Part shown: positions 34,159 through 43,759 of the stretch, piece by piece
Layout: the number at the start of each line of letters is the position of its first letter
Position numbering within the stretch: the stretch's first letter is position 1
Notes under the pieces: generated by a model
Told to the model about the DNA's origin: nothing
The model's input: the letters and a program-made list of their open reading frames with translations, nothing else
The model's database searches: none
Source of the DNA: Rhodobacteraceae bacterium (ex Bugula neritina AB1)
GTDB lineage: Bacteria > Pseudomonadota > Alphaproteobacteria > Rhodobacterales > Rhodobacteraceae
DNA: 64,000 nucleotides
Direction: 5' to 3'
Assembly: GCA_001730095.1 (NCBI GenBank)
Contig: MDLF01000067.1
Coordinates: 1 to 64,000, forward strand
Program-made: the position numbers and the translations under genes

Positions 34159-35958
34159 ATGACTGACCTCGCCAAAATCCGCAATTTCTCCATCGTCGCC
34201 CATATCGACCATGGCAAATCCACCCTCGCCGACCGGCTCATCCAGGAGACCGGCACGGTCAAGGACCGCGATATGAAGGAGCAGCTGCTCGACTCGATGG
34301 ACATCGAGCGCGAGCGCGGGATCACCATCAAGGCCAACACCGTGCGCATCGACTATCAGGCGGACGACGGTGAGACCTATGTGCTGAACCTGATCGACAC
34401 CCCTGGCCATGTCGATTTCGCCTATGAGGTCTCCCGCTCCATGCGCGCGGTCGAAGGCTCGCTTTTGGTGGTCGACAGCTCGCAAGGGGTCGAGGCGCAG
34501 ACGCTGGCCAATGTGTATCACGCGATGGAGGCCGACCACGAGATCGTGCCGCTGCTGAACAAGATCGACCTGCCGGCCTCCGACTGCGACCGGGTGGCGG
34601 AGCAGATCGAGGATGTGATCGGCATCGATGCCACCGGCGCCATTCAGGTCTCGGCCAAAACAGGCCAGGGCATCCGCGAAACGCTGGAGGCCATCGTCAC
34701 CGAACTGCCCGCGCCGCAGGGCACCCGCGATGCGCCGCTGAAGGCGATGCTGGTGGATTCGTGGTACGACGCCTATCTTGGCGTGATCGTCCTTGTGCGC
34801 ATCATGGACGGCACCCTGAAAAAGGGCATGCGGGTCAAGTTCATGTCCAACAACACCCTGCACCACGTGGACCGCATCGGCGTGTTCCGCCCCGAGATGC
34901 AGATGATCGACGAATTGGGCCCCGGTGAGATCGGTTTCCTCACCGCCTCGATCAAACAGGTCCGCGACACCCGCGTCGGTGACACCATCACCAATGACCG
35001 GGGCGGCTGCGAGGTGGCGCTGGACGGCTTCAAACCCGCCCAGCCGGTGGTGTTCTGCGGGCTGTTCCCGGTCGATAGCGCTGAATTCGAAGACCTGCGC
35101 GACGCCATCGACAAGCTGGCGCTGAACGACGCGTCCTTCTCGTTCGAAATGGAAACCTCCGCCGCACTTGGTTTTGGCTTCCGCTGTGGTTTCCTGGGCC
35201 TGTTGCATCTCGAGGTGATCCGCGACCGGATCGAGCGCGAGCATGGCATCGAACTGATCACCACCGCACCCTCGGTGATCTACCACATCTACATGAAAGA
35301 CGGTGAGAAGATCGAGCTGCACAACCCCGCCGACATGCCCGATCCCTCCAAGGTCGACCACATGGAGGAGCCGCGCATCAAGGCCACCATCATGGTGCCG
35401 GACGAATATCTGGGCGATGTGCTGAAGCTGTGCCAGGATCGCCGCGGCATCCAGGAAGATCTCACCTATGCAGGCTCGCGGGCCATGGCGGTCTATGACT
35501 TGCCGCTGAACGAGGTCGTCTTTGACTTTTACGACCGCCTGAAATCGGTGACCAAGGGCTATGCCTCCTTTGACTACCAGATGACTGGCTACCGCGAGGA
35601 CAATCTGGTCAAGATGTCGGTGCTGGTGAATGACGAGCCGGTGGACGCGCTCTCCACCATGGTGCACCGCGACCGGGCTGAGATGCGCGGCCGCGCCATG
35701 TGCGAAAAGCTGAAAGACCTGATCCCGCGCCACATGTTCAAGATCCCGATCCAGGCGGCCATCGGCGGCAAGGTGATCGCGCGTGAGACCCTGTCGGCGC
35801 TGCGTAAGGACGTGACCGCCAAATGCTACGGCGGCGACGCCACCCGGAAGCGCAAGCTGTTGGACAAGCAGAAAGCGGGCAAGAAGAAGATGCGCCAGTT
35901 TGGCAAGGTGGACATCCCGCAGGAGGCGTTTATCTCCGCCCTCAAAATGGACAGCTGA
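34159..35958 (+). CDS. lepA: elongation factor 4 (ribosome back-translocase LepA)
   Basis: 599 residues, the normal length. A translational GTPase with G1 AHIDHGKST, switch-I region [13 protein letters not shown]3 DTPGH, G4 NKID and G5 SAKTG, then EF-G-like domains and the LepA-specific C-terminal region [25 protein letters not shown]. It acts on stalled ribosomes and in 30S biogenesis. The ATG at 34159 is chosen by family length; a short in-frame extension exists upstream. It is monocistronic with a terminator 165 bases later. Confidence 0.97.
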   Translation: MTDLAKIRNFSIVAHIDHGKSTLADRLIQETGTVKDRDMKEQLLDSMDIERERGITIKANTVRIDYQADDGETYVLNLIDTPGHVDFAYEVSRSMRAVEGSLLVVDSSQGVEAQTLANVYHAMEADHEIVPLLNKIDLPASDCDRVAEQIEDVIGIDATGAIQVSAKTGQGIRETLEAIVTELPAPQGTRDAPLKAMLVDSWYDAYLGVIVLVRIMDGTLKKGMRVKFMSNNTLHHVDRIGVFRPEMQMIDELGPGEIGFLTASIKQVRDTRVGDTITNDRGGCEVALDGFKPAQPVVFCGLFPVDSAEFEDLRDAIDKLALNDASFSFEMETSAALGFGFRCGFLGLLHLEVIRDRIEREHGIELITTAPSVIYHIYMKDGEKIELHNPADMPDPSKVDHMEEPRIKATIMVPDEYLGDVLKLCQDRRGIQEDLTYAGSRAMAVYDLPLNEVVFDFYDRLKSVTKGYASFDYQMTGYREDNLVKMSVLVNDEPVDALSTMVHRDRAEMRGRAMCEKLKDLIPRHMFKIPIQAAIGGKVIARETLSALRKDVTAKCYGGDATRKRKLLDKQKAGKKKMRQFGKVDIPQEAFISALKMDS

Positions 35959-36122
35959 GCACTGTCCAGGAAACGCTCCGGGGGCGCGTTTCAGGTGCCA
36001 AGGCGCCGAAGCCCTGTCGGCTGGCCTCAGGCCGCGCGGGCGAAAGCGGTTGGCACAGCCAACTGCATGCCCACCCGGGCCTGTTCTGCGCCGGAAACAC
36101 CACACATTCAAACGCAACCGAC

Positions 36123-36145
36123 ACGGGGCCACGGCCCCGTTTTTC
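36123..36145 (+). terminator. intrinsic terminator downstream of lepA
   Basis: ACGGGGCC AC GGCCCCGT followed by TTTTC; a perfect 8-bp stem. Confidence 0.85.
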
Positions 36146-36179
36146 ATGTCTGCAATTGCTAAAATACCCTAGATGGCCC

Positions 36180-36860
36180 ACGTCCGCCATCGCCTGACGA
36201 CACGTCTTCGCCTTCCGCTCCGCCGCAGACGCCCGAGACCCCGCCGATACCGCCCCACTTCTGACCCGCTGTGCCGAAGTCGATTTCCGGGGTGGGACGT
36301 GTTCGCAGGCACCCTATGTCTCGGCCACCGACGCCAACACGCGTCTTTGCAAGAAATCATCGGGAGCAGGCGCGATGCTGCGCATGTGGCGCTGGCACGG
36401 CTGCAGGCAGCGCATTCAAGCGAAGTTATGATCGCGACCCAGAATGTGGATGGGCTGCACAAGACCGGTGGCGCGCAACATGTTCTGCATAGGCACGGCA
36501 CGCTGGCGGGGGCCTTTTGCGCCACCTGCAGCCACCGCAGGGCTGCCGCCGACAAAAGATGCAGACAGGCCAACCCTGCCCTGCCTGCGGGGCGGCGCAA
36601 TGTGGTCTGGTTCGGCGAGATGCCATATTTCATGGAAGATATCTGCGTGCCTCTGGCAGCGACGGGCATCTTTGCCACTATCGGCACCTCGGGCGTGGTC
36701 TAGCCCACCGCGACCTTTGTCGATGAGGCGCATCTGCCCGGCACCCATACGGGGCGTCTGAGCCTGCACACGTCCGCAACGGCTTCCCGCTTTGCAAAAT
36801 GCCGTTCCGACCCCGCCAGAGAGGCAATGCCTGCCTGGATGGCAGAGCTGCTCACCTAGT
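36180..36860 (+). pseudogene. cobB: sirtuin NAD-dependent deacylase (CobB-like), decayed
   Basis: Scattered sirtuin segments remain in more than one frame: ATQNVDGLHKTGGAQHVLHRHGTL (TQNVD plus the HG catalytic histidine, quoted from 36428 on), FCATC for the first zinc pair, QPCPACG for the second pair in a shifted frame, NVVWFGEMP, and AIGTSG-like FATIGTSGVV, followed by an in-frame TAG at 36701 and then a recognisable C-terminal tail PTATFVDEAHLPGTHTG. The N-terminal GAGxSxxSG NAD loop cannot be found. Several frameshifts and a stop make it non-functional. Confidence 0.8.
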
Positions 36861-36956
36861 CCCAGGCGGCAAAAAGCCCGCCGCAGGGGCGGGCTTTGGG
36901 CGCGAAGGAGGGCTGCAGCGCAGCCTGACGCCGCGCCCGCCCTGCCCTGTCATGGA

Positions 36957-37460
36957 TCAGTTGGAATGGCCGGAATGATCGCCACCATGGCCGGTGTGTT
37001 CACCATGGCCTTCGGCCTTGCGCTCCAGATCAACCGGAACCTCGATCTCGATCTCGCCCGCCTTCTCAAACACCAGCGTGAGTTTCACCGCATCGCCGTG
37101 GCTCAGCGACTGCGTTAGCCCCATGAACATCACATGATCACTACCGCGCTTCAGCGAATGGGACCCGCCCGCAGGCACCGCAAAGCCTTCCTCAACATGC
37201 ATCATCTTCATGACGCCATCGCCGCTTTCCTTGTGAGTGTGCAGTTCAACCCGTGCCGCCACGTCGGAACGCACAGCGATCAGCTGGTCGTCCGCTGCAC
37301 CTTTGTTCATGATTTCCATGAAGGCCGCGCCGGCCTTGGCCGTCGGGGAAGACACCCGTGCGTATGGGTCATGGACCATGATCATGGCATCGCCCGCAAA
37401 GGCAGAGGTGGCAAAGGCAGCGGCAGCCGCGGCTGCAAAGACAACAGACTTCAGGGACAT
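36957..37460 (-). CDS. periplasmic copper chaperone PCu(A)C family
   Basis: 167 residues with a signal peptide (cut after ATSAFA, about residue 22). The mature domain carries the copper site: the HTHKESGDGVMKMMHVEEG segment and SHSLKRGSDHVMFMGL (Met and His ligands of the H(M)x10Mx21HxM type). A His-rich tail (GHGEHTGHGGDHSGH) may add copper binding. PCu(A)C delivers Cu(I) to cytochrome oxidase Cu(A)/Cu(B) centres. The ATG at 37460 is chosen so that the signal peptide is intact. It follows the DUF2946-like gene by 56 bases on the same strand, suggesting an operon. Confidence 0.88.
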   Translation of the reverse strand: MSLKSVVFAAAAAAAFATSAFAGDAMIMVHDPYARVSSPTAKAGAAFMEIMNKGAADDQLIAVRSDVAARVELHTHKESGDGVMKMMHVEEGFAVPAGGSHSLKRGSDHVMFMGLTQSLSHGDAVKLTLVFEKAGEIEIEVPVDLERKAEGHGEHTGHGGDHSGHSN

Positions 37461-37516
37461 TTCCTGTCTCCTCATAGGTGGTTTTCAAATTTCAAACAGA
37501 TGGTATGCGAGGCCGC

Positions 37517-37867
37517 TTAGGCCACAGGCGGCGGCGCGCGGGCGCAGGCGTCCGGGATGAACTGCACCGTGGCCTGGGCAGCATCAAATTCCGTGCTTGC
37601 CGTGCTGCAGCCCCCTACCGGCAGACCCAGGGTCACCGGCGGCGTCACCGCGTCCAGCACATGCATCATGCAGTCGGGGCAGCTGTGCGGCGGCGTGACC
37701 GGCTGGCCTTCGCTGTCCACATAGATGGCCACAGGGCCTGTGCCGGTGCAGATCACGATCCGCCCGGCAGCATCACGCTCGCCCTGCCGGGCCGCCGCGC
37801 TGTGGGCTGTCAGAGCGACTGTCAGGGCCAGGATTAGGCCAAAGAATATGCGCAGAGTATGCATCAT
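37517..37867 (-). CDS. DUF2946-like secreted protein of the copper operon
   Basis: 116 residues: an N-terminal hydrophobic segment (RIFFGLILALTVALTAHSAAA), then a periplasmic domain with VICTGTG, the CPDCMMH dithiol motif and a further cysteine pair (GGCSTAST ... DACARA). The CPDC motif and the pairing with a PCu(A)C gene fit the DUF2946 group found with copper trafficking genes. Several Met codons at the start (37888, 37867, 37864) make the exact beginning uncertain. Confidence 0.75.
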   Translation of the reverse strand: MMHTLRIFFGLILALTVALTAHSAAARQGERDAAGRIVICTGTGPVAIYVDSEGQPVTPPHSCPDCMMHVLDAVTPPVTLGLPVGGCSTASTEFDAAQATVQFIPDACARAPPPVA

Positions 37868-37937
37868 CACCGGCAGATATGCCCCCAAGGCGCGGCACCT
37901 GCAAGGCCCGGATCTGCGGCAGATTGTGCAAACGCAA

Positions 37938-37967
37938 ACACCGTGCAGGGTTTCCCCTGCACGGTGT
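37938..37967 (-). terminator. terminator of rpmB
   Basis: ACACCGTGCAGGG and CCCTGCACGGTGT form a perfect 13-bp stem with a 4-base loop; on the minus strand it runs into TTTGCGTTTG, 38 bases after the rpmB stop. Confidence 0.85.
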
Positions 37968-38005
37968 CCAAAATCCGATCCGGTGAAGGGATCAGGCCAA
38001 GCCGA

Positions 38006-38296
38006 TCAAGCCTCTGCGGTTTGTGCCTTGGCGATCTCTTTCTTCACTTTCAGCGCTGCCGCTGACAGTTCTTCGTCCTTGGCTTTGGCCAGGAACGCGT
38101 CCAGACCACCACGGTGGTCGACCGAACGCAGCGCAGCAGCGGAGATCTTCAGTTTGACACCGCGGCCCAGGGTCTCGGACTGCAGGGTCACATCATTCAG
38201 GTTCGGCAGAAACCGGCGGCGGGTTCTGTTTTTGGCGTGGCTGACATTGTTGCCAGTCATCGGGCCTTTTCCGGTCAGTTCGCAACGGCGCGACAT
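38006..38296 (-). CDS. rpmB: 50S ribosomal protein L28
   Basis: 96 residues. The signature [21 protein letters not shown] and [11 protein letters not shown] is diagnostic for L28, a small protein of the large ribosomal subunit. Alphaproteobacterial L28 is longer than the 78-residue E. coli protein, as here. The ATG at 38296 with an upstream AGGAAGAAG site is clear; the open extension upstream is not homologous. No rpmG (L33) lies next to it. Confidence 0.97.
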   Translation of the reverse strand: MSRRCELTGKGPMTGNNVSHAKNRTRRRFLPNLNDVTLQSETLGRGVKLKISAAALRSVDHRGGLDAFLAKAKDEELSAAALKVKKEIAKAQTAEA

Positions 38297-38445
38297 ATCT
38301 TCTTCCTTCGTTTCTGTAGGGCCGGAGCAGATCCGGACCAAATCACAAGGGGCGCCGCCATTGGCTGCGCCCGAAAACTGGTCCGCTGCTCTTACGCTCA
38401 ACCGGCAACAGCGTCAAGTGATTCAACTCAGCTTTCTTGCGGGCG

Positions 38446-39249
38446 TTACTGCCCCTTTTTGGGAGCCGCCGCAAGCCTCTCCAGCCCGGCATCCGCAGCC
38501 GCCCCAAGCAGTGGCCTGCGGCGCTGGCGGGCCACACGCGCCAGCCTTTGCCAATAGGTCGGCGACTGGCGCCGCCGAGACCGGTGCAGCTGCAGAACCC
38601 GCGCCGCAGTCAGCGGCCCCTCGCGCAGCAGCGATTGCAGGTCCCAGAAGCTGCCGCCCTCGCGGATAACCTGGCTGGCCGGATGGCCCCCGCAGGACAG
38701 GCGGCACAGCTGAAGGTCCGAAAACACTGCCTGGACAAACAATGCATGGCTCAGATCCATCTTGCGGAACGGGTCGAACAGCACCACCCCCTGCAAGTCA
38801 TGGCGGCCATAGCGGATCAGATCACCCAGCGCCTCATCGAACCTCTCAGCCTCCTTGCGGCGCCGGTCATGCGGCACCACACCCCGGGCGATGGTGTACT
38901 GGGGAGAAACCGCAATCAGCCGTTTCAGGTGCAAGGCCGTCGAAAACCGCAGCGCACCGTAACCGCCCATGGAAAACCCCATGGCGCAGACGTCCTCATA
39001 CCCTTTGGTCAGGTCCTTCAGATCGCGCGACAGCGCCTTGGTTTCGCCATTGATATACCAGTCGTTATAGCGGGGCTGAATGTGCAGATGCGCATAGCCG
39101 TGCCGGGTCATGTTTTTCACCGGGCCACGGTCTTCGAACTCTCCGGCGACGGCTACCCGCTGACGGAAGGTCACAAACAGGCGGTCCGCGCCCGGATTGA
39201 ACAGCGAGGCGCGCAGCTTTTCACCGTCAAAGACCCGGGTTTCCTGCAT
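38446..39249 (-). CDS. alpha/beta-hydrolase-fold hypothetical protein
   Basis: 267 residues. The nucleophile-elbow GFSMGGYGALRFS (Ser about 92) and nearby histidines suggest an alpha/beta-hydrolase fold, but the rest does not match a named esterase family; the C-terminal third is Arg-rich (RSRRRQSPTYWQRLARVARQRRRP), which is unusual. It starts 6 bases after the meaB stop on the same strand, so the two are probably co-transcribed. The function is unknown. Confidence 0.75.
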   Translation of the reverse strand: MQETRVFDGEKLRASLFNPGADRLFVTFRQRVAVAGEFEDRGPVKNMTRHGYAHLHIQPRYNDWYINGETKALSRDLKDLTKGYEDVCAMGFSMGGYGALRFSTALHLKRLIAVSPQYTIARGVVPHDRRRKEAERFDEALGDLIRYGRHDLQGVVLFDPFRKMDLSHALFVQAVFSDLQLCRLSCGGHPASQVIREGGSFWDLQSLLREGPLTAARVLQLHRSRRRQSPTYWQRLARVARQRRRPLLGAAADAGLERLAAAPKKGQ

Positions 39250-39255
39250 CAGATC

Positions 39256-40233
39256 TCAGCCTTTCAAATGGTCCTGCAGCATCTGCTGCGCCGCCGCTGC
39301 CGGTGTCAGCGCGCCGCCGGCAACCTGACCGGACAGATCAGCCATAGCGGCCTGGGCACTGGCGGTGTGCAGCCGCGCCAGCAGCGCCTGGCGCACCTCC
39401 TGGTCGAACCAATAGCAGGACTGATCGGCGCGGCGGCGGTCCCAGTGGCCGTTTTCGCGGCGCCAGGCCGTCAATGTCTGCATTTCCTCCCAGGCCTGTT
39501 CCAGCCCGTGCTCCTCCACCGCCGAGACCATCAGCGCCTTCGGGAAACCTTCGGGGTCCTGCGGCCGCTTGCGCAAAAGACGCAAGGCGCCGGCATAATC
39601 GGCGCAGGTGCGGGTGGCTACGGGTTTCAGCGGGCCATCAGCCTTGTTCACCAGAATGAGATCGGCCATTTCCATGATGCCGCGCTTCACCCCCTGCAGC
39701 TCATCGCCGCCGGCAGGCGCCAGCAGCAAGAGGAACAGATCCGACATTTCCGCCACCACGGTTTCCGACTGGCCAACGCCAACGGTTTCGATAAGCACCA
39801 CGTCAAATCCCGCTGCCTCGCACAGGGCAACCGCCTCGCGGGAGCGGCGGGCAACGCCGCCCAGATGGCTTTGGCTTGGCGAAGGCCGAATAAAGGCGTT
39901 GCGTTCACGGCTGAGCCGTTCCATCCGGGTCTTGTCGCCCAGAATGGACCCGCCCGAGCGCGCAGAACTGGGATCAACCGCCAGCACGGCCACCCGCAGG
40001 CCAAGACCGGTCAGCTGCATGCCAAAGCTTTCAATGAAGGTGGATTTGCCCACGCCGGGCGTGCCCGACAAGCCGATGCGCAGCGACTGGCGCTTGTGTT
40101 TTGCCAGCTCCGACAACAGCTCTCCCGCTTTGGCGCGATGATCCTCGCGGCCGCTTTCCACCAGGGTGATGGCACGGGCCAGCGCCCGGCGGTCGCCATC
40201 AAGGATCTTCTGTGTCAGCTGTTCGATGTCCAT
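39256..40233 (-). CDS. meaB: methylmalonyl-CoA mutase-associated GTPase MeaB
   Basis: 325 residues of the MeaB/ArgK G3E-type GTPase family, which chaperones adenosylcobalamin loading and protects methylmalonyl-CoA mutase. Motifs are Walker A GTPGVGKST, AVDPSSARSGGSILGDKTRM, VLIETVGVGQSE and base-recognition LVNKAD. The ATG at 40233 fits the family N terminus. The mutase itself is not in the window. Together with cobQ at 23 kb it points to B12-dependent propionate or ethylmalonyl-CoA pathway metabolism. Confidence 0.93.
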   Translation of the reverse strand: MDIEQLTQKILDGDRRALARAITLVESGREDHRAKAGELLSELAKHKRQSLRIGLSGTPGVGKSTFIESFGMQLTGLGLRVAVLAVDPSSARSGGSILGDKTRMERLSRERNAFIRPSPSQSHLGGVARRSREAVALCEAAGFDVVLIETVGVGQSETVVAEMSDLFLLLLAPAGGDELQGVKRGIMEMADLILVNKADGPLKPVATRTCADYAGALRLLRKRPQDPEGFPKALMVSAVEEHGLEQAWEEMQTLTAWRRENGHWDRRRADQSCYWFDQEVRQALLARLHTASAQAAMADLSGQVAGGALTPAAAAQQMLQDHLKG

Positions 40234-40436
40234 GCGCGTCTTCCTGTCGTAATGGGCGGACCTTGGCGCAAGCCGCACCGCAAAGTCCAGCCCCTGCTAT
40301 CTGCCGCGCAACCTACATCAGCCAAGGCCGCAGAAAAGGCGGCAAATCCGCCGCGCTTGGTGCAGTTTGCGCAGTGGGAGTAACGGATCGACACCCCAAA
40401 CGCGCTGCAAAAACTATCACGCAAACGGACTGGTCC

Positions 40437-40490
40437 GCCCGGCGGCACGCCGGGCAGCGCCCGTCCGCCCCCATGGGCGGGCCCTGCCCT
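40437..40490. repeat. palindromic dispersed repeat, copy B
   Basis: Inverted near-copy of the unit at 32600-32656: reverse complement contains GCCCGCCCATGGGGGCGG and GGGCGCTGCCCGGCG. It lies in the divergent promoter region between meaB and hrpB. Confidence 0.7.
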
Positions 40491-40563
40491 TAGCGCGTTT
40501 TTCCGAGGCACGGCTCCGTACACACCGCTAGACCTCTCCCGCGCCTTTGGCGATAAGGCAGGG

Positions 40564-43011
40564 ATGACCAGATTGCCGATCGAAGACGCCCTCCCCGAAC
40601 TTTTGGACGCCCTGCGCGCCCGCGGCCGTGCCGTGCTGCAGGCGCCACCCGGTGCGGGCAAGACCACGCGGGTGCCGCTGGCGATGCTGGAGGCTGGGCT
40701 GACCGCAGGCAGGATCGTGATGCTGGAACCCCGCCGCCTTGCCGCCCGTGCAGCTGCCGAGCGGATGGCGGAAACGCTGGGAGAACAGCCGGGCGAAACC
40801 GTTGGCTACCGGGTGCGCGGCGATGCGAAAACATCCAAAGCCACCCGCATCGAGGTGGTGACCGAAGGCATCCTGACCCGGATGCTGCAATCGGACCCGG
40901 ATCTGCCAGGCGTGGGCGCAGTGATCTTTGACGAATTCCACGAACGTTCGCTGAACGCTGATCTGGGCCTTGGCTTATGCCTGGAGGTGGCGGGCGCGCT
41001 GCGCGAGGATCTGATGCTGGTGGCGATGTCGGCAACGCTGGATGCAGCCCCTGTCGCGGCACTGATGGAGGCGCCGCTCGTCACATCCGAGGGCCGCAGC
41101 TACCCGGTGGAGACCCGTTGGCTGGAGCGCCCCCTGCCCGCGCAAGCGCGCCGCGTGGATGCGCTGGTCGATCTGGTGGTGCAGGCGGAAAGAGACACCA
41201 AGGCAACCGGCGGCGGCATTCTGGTGTTCCTACCCGGCGAAGGAGAGATTCGCCGCGCCGCCGGCGCTTTGGAGAAACGCCTGCCAGGCCACTGCCATAT
41301 CCGACCCTTGTTCGGCGCCCTGCCCTTTGCCGAGCAGCGCGCAGCGATCCAGCCCGAAACACAGGGCCGCAAGGTGGTGCTGGCGACTTCAATCGCAGAA
41401 ACCTCGCTGACCATTCAGGACATCCGCGTGGTGGTGGATATGGGGCAGGCACGGCGGGCGCGCTTTGATCCGGGTTCCGGCATGTCGCGGCTGGTGACCG
41501 AGAAGGTGACCCGCGCCGAGGCCACCCAGCGCCAGGGCCGTGCGGGCCGGGTCGCGGCAGGCATCTGCTACCGGCTGTGGACCAAGGGCGAGGAAGGTGC
41601 GCTGATGGCGTTTCCGCCCGCCGAGATCGAAAGCGCCGATCTGACTGCGCTGGCGCTGGAGCTGGCGCTGTGGGGCGCTGTGCCGCAAGACCTGTCGTTC
41701 CTGACCCTGCCGCCTGCCGGTGCGATGGCAGAGGCGCAGGCGCTGCTTGCCATGCTGGGCGCGCTGGATGGGCAGGGGCGGATCACCCGGCATGGCAAGG
41801 CGTTGTCGGCATTGCCCGTACACCCGCGCCTTGGCCATATGCTGCTGCAGGCAGGGTCCGCCGCTGCGCCTCTGGCCGCGCTATTGGGTGAGCGTGATCC
41901 GCTGCGCGGCGCACCTGCAGATCTGTCGCTGCGGCTGAAGGCACTGAAAGATCCCAAAGGGTTTGAACGCAATCACCCCTATCAGCTGAACCGCCCGGTG
42001 GTGGAGCGGATCAAGAGTGAGGCGCGGCGGCTTGAGAAACAGGCAGGCCGCAGGGATGCGGGGCTGTCCGCCGCCACCATGGCGGCGCTTGCCTATCCCG
42101 ACCGCGTGGGCCAGCGCCGCCGGGGCGACGCCCCCCGGTTCGTGCTGTCAGGCGGCAAGGGCGCGGTTCTGGATGGCGGCGATACGCTGGCGGGGGCGCC
42201 TTTCATCGTGGCACTGGACACGGACGGCAACCCGCGCGAGGCACGGATTCGGATGGCCGTGCAGATTTCGCCAACGGACATACGAGAGCAGTTTGCCGAG
42301 CAGATCGCCTGGGAGGACAGCTGCGAATGGTCCAAACGCGACCGCCGGGTGGTTGCGCGCCAGCAGGAGCGGTTCGGAGCCGTGGTGCTGGACGACCGGA
42401 TCTGGAAGGACGTGCCTGCGCAAACTGTGGCAGAGGCCATGCTGGACGGCGTGCGCGACCTTGGCCTGCGGCTCTCGGGGGCGGCAGCGCGGCTGGCGGC
42501 GCGGGTGGAACTGGTGCGCGCCGAAGGCCATGACCTGCCGGACTTTTCAATCTCCGGCCTGACCGGCAGCCTACAGGCCTGGCTGCTGCCGATGCTCGAT
42601 GGTGTGAAATCAGCCGAGGACTGGAAACGTTTCGATCTGCTGCCTGCCTTGCAGGCCGCGCTCAGCTGGGAGCAGACACAGGTGCTTGACCGCGAAGCGC
42701 CGGGCAGTTTTGTTACCCCGCTGGGCCGCAAGATCCCGATCGACTATGCCCTGGAAGTGCCGGAAATCTCCGTCCGGCTGCAAGAGATGTTCGGCGTCAG
42801 CCGCCATCCTTCGGTGGGCGGCGTGCCGCTGAAGATCACCCTTTTGTCCCCTGCCCAGCGTCCGATCCAGATCACCCGCGACCTGCCCGGATTCTGGGCC
42901 GGTTCCTATGCCGATGTGCGCAAAGACATGCGCGCGCAATACCCCAAGCACCCCTGGCCCGAAGACCCGACCGAGGCCGACCCCACGCTCCGGGCGAAAC
43001 GGCGCAAATAG
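40564..43011 (+). CDS. hrpB: ATP-dependent helicase HrpB
   Basis: 815 residues of the DEAH/RHA helicase family. Motifs in order: I PPGAGKTT, Ia LEPRRLAAR, II DEFH (a common HrpB form), III SATLD, IV LVFLPG, V ATSIAETSLTI and VI QRQGRAGR, followed by the HrpB-specific C-terminal domain with RLQEMFG and LSPAQRPIQITRDLPGFW. Its cellular role is poorly defined; it is an RNA-dependent ATPase in some bacteria. Length and domain content are complete. Confidence 0.95.
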   Translation: MTRLPIEDALPELLDALRARGRAVLQAPPGAGKTTRVPLAMLEAGLTAGRIVMLEPRRLAARAAAERMAETLGEQPGETVGYRVRGDAKTSKATRIEVVTEGILTRMLQSDPDLPGVGAVIFDEFHERSLNADLGLGLCLEVAGALREDLMLVAMSATLDAAPVAALMEAPLVTSEGRSYPVETRWLERPLPAQARRVDALVDLVVQAERDTKATGGGILVFLPGEGEIRRAAGALEKRLPGHCHIRPLFGALPFAEQRAAIQPETQGRKVVLATSIAETSLTIQDIRVVVDMGQARRARFDPGSGMSRLVTEKVTRAEATQRQGRAGRVAAGICYRLWTKGEEGALMAFPPAEIESADLTALALELALWGAVPQDLSFLTLPPAGAMAEAQALLAMLGALDGQGRITRHGKALSALPVHPRLGHMLLQAGSAAAPLAALLGERDPLRGAPADLSLRLKALKDPKGFERNHPYQLNRPVVERIKSEARRLEKQAGRRDAGLSAATMAALAYPDRVGQRRRGDAPRFVLSGGKGAVLDGGDTLAGAPFIVALDTDGNPREARIRMAVQISPTDIREQFAEQIAWEDSCEWSKRDRRVVARQQERFGAVVLDDRIWKDVPAQTVAEAMLDGVRDLGLRLSGAAARLAARVELVRAEGHDLPDFSISGLTGSLQAWLLPMLDGVKSAEDWKRFDLLPALQAALSWEQTQVLDREAPGSFVTPLGRKIPIDYALEVPEISVRLQEMFGVSRHPSVGGVPLKITLLSPAQRPIQITRDLPGFWAGSYADVRKDMRAQYPKHPWPEDPTEADPTLRAKRRK

Positions 43012-43210
43012 AACGCCCGCAGCGCGCCGCAGGCGCGCTGCCCGGCCCAACGGCCGGCCGGGCATCTGTGATGCCCGGATCGGCGGGCGGGAGACCCGGA
43101 TCCGGGTCAAACAGCTGCTGCGCCTGCCTTGCAACTCCGGGCAAGCGGGCGTAGATTTCCACAATTGCACACAAAACACGGGACTATCCCCAACAACAAA
43201 GGCAGCCCTC

Positions 43211-43669
43211 ATGACAACCCACCTGACCCGCGCCTGGGAAGAGATCATCAAACCAATGCTGCAACGGCCCGCCCGCGTGCAGGTTGCCGCCCTGTGCAGC
43301 CGCTCCGGCGCTGACGGCAAGGAGGTTCTGATGATCACCAGCCGCGGCACCGGCCGCTGGATCCTGCCCAAAGGCTGGCCGATCGAGGGCAAGGACGGAC
43401 CGGAATCCGCTCTGCAGGAAGCCTGGGAAGAAGCGGGCGTAAAGGCCAACGGCATCTCGCCGCAGCCGGTCGGCGAATACCATTTCACCAAGCGCCACGA
43501 CAATGGCACAGAAGAACCGGTGACCACGCTGATCTTCGAAGCCGAGGTGGCGCAGCTTGAGGATGATTATCCGGAATCCAGCGAGCGCACCCGCCAGTGG
43601 ATGAAACCGGCTGAGGCGGCAGATCTGGTCGACGAGCCTGAATTGCAAGAAATCCTGCGCCGTTTGTAA
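43211..43669 (+). CDS. Nudix hydrolase (diphosphoinositol-polyphosphate/ApnA type)
   Basis: 152 residues with the Nudix box in GWPIEGKDGPESALQEAWEEAGV (Gx5Ex7REUxEExGU; the usual Arg before the first catalytic Glu position is Gln-Glu-Ala-Trp here, an accepted variant). It hydrolyses a nucleoside diphosphate linked to another moiety; the RWILPKGWPIEG entry resembles enzymes acting on diadenosine polyphosphates or diphosphoinositol phosphates. The ATG at 43211 is used, since the longer frame overlaps the hrpB end. It is 90 bases upstream of the phosphate transporter gene. Confidence 0.85.
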   Translation: MTTHLTRAWEEIIKPMLQRPARVQVAALCSRSGADGKEVLMITSRGTGRWILPKGWPIEGKDGPESALQEAWEEAGVKANGISPQPVGEYHFTKRHDNGTEEPVTTLIFEAEVAQLEDDYPESSERTRQWMKPAEAADLVDEPELQEILRRL

Positions 43670-43677
43670 CAGTTGTA

Positions 43678-43693
43678 TGACATTTTTATGTCA
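43678..43693. promoter_or_regulatory. TGACAT-TTTT-ATGTCA palindrome upstream of pit
   Basis: A perfect 6-bp inverted repeat, 67 bases before the pit start and 8 bases after the Nudix stop. Its TGTCA half sites resemble halves of a Pho box, but Pho boxes are direct repeats. It may be an operator for the transporter. Confidence 0.35.
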
Positions 43694-43759
43694 GATGCTT
43701 GATCCGTTTCCAAAGCGGGGGTAGGCGCGTGCGCAGACCCCGGAATCAGGAACGCGACG

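Noticed and set aside
34111-36147. 678-residue open frame on the minus strand
   Set aside because: Antisense shadow of lepA; composition (His, Asp, Val, Leu rich) is typical of reverse-frame reading.
38437-40383. 648-residue open frame on the plus strand opposite meaB
   Set aside because: It is antisense to two well-supported genes, His/Gln-rich with no domain, a common artefact of GC-rich coding DNA.
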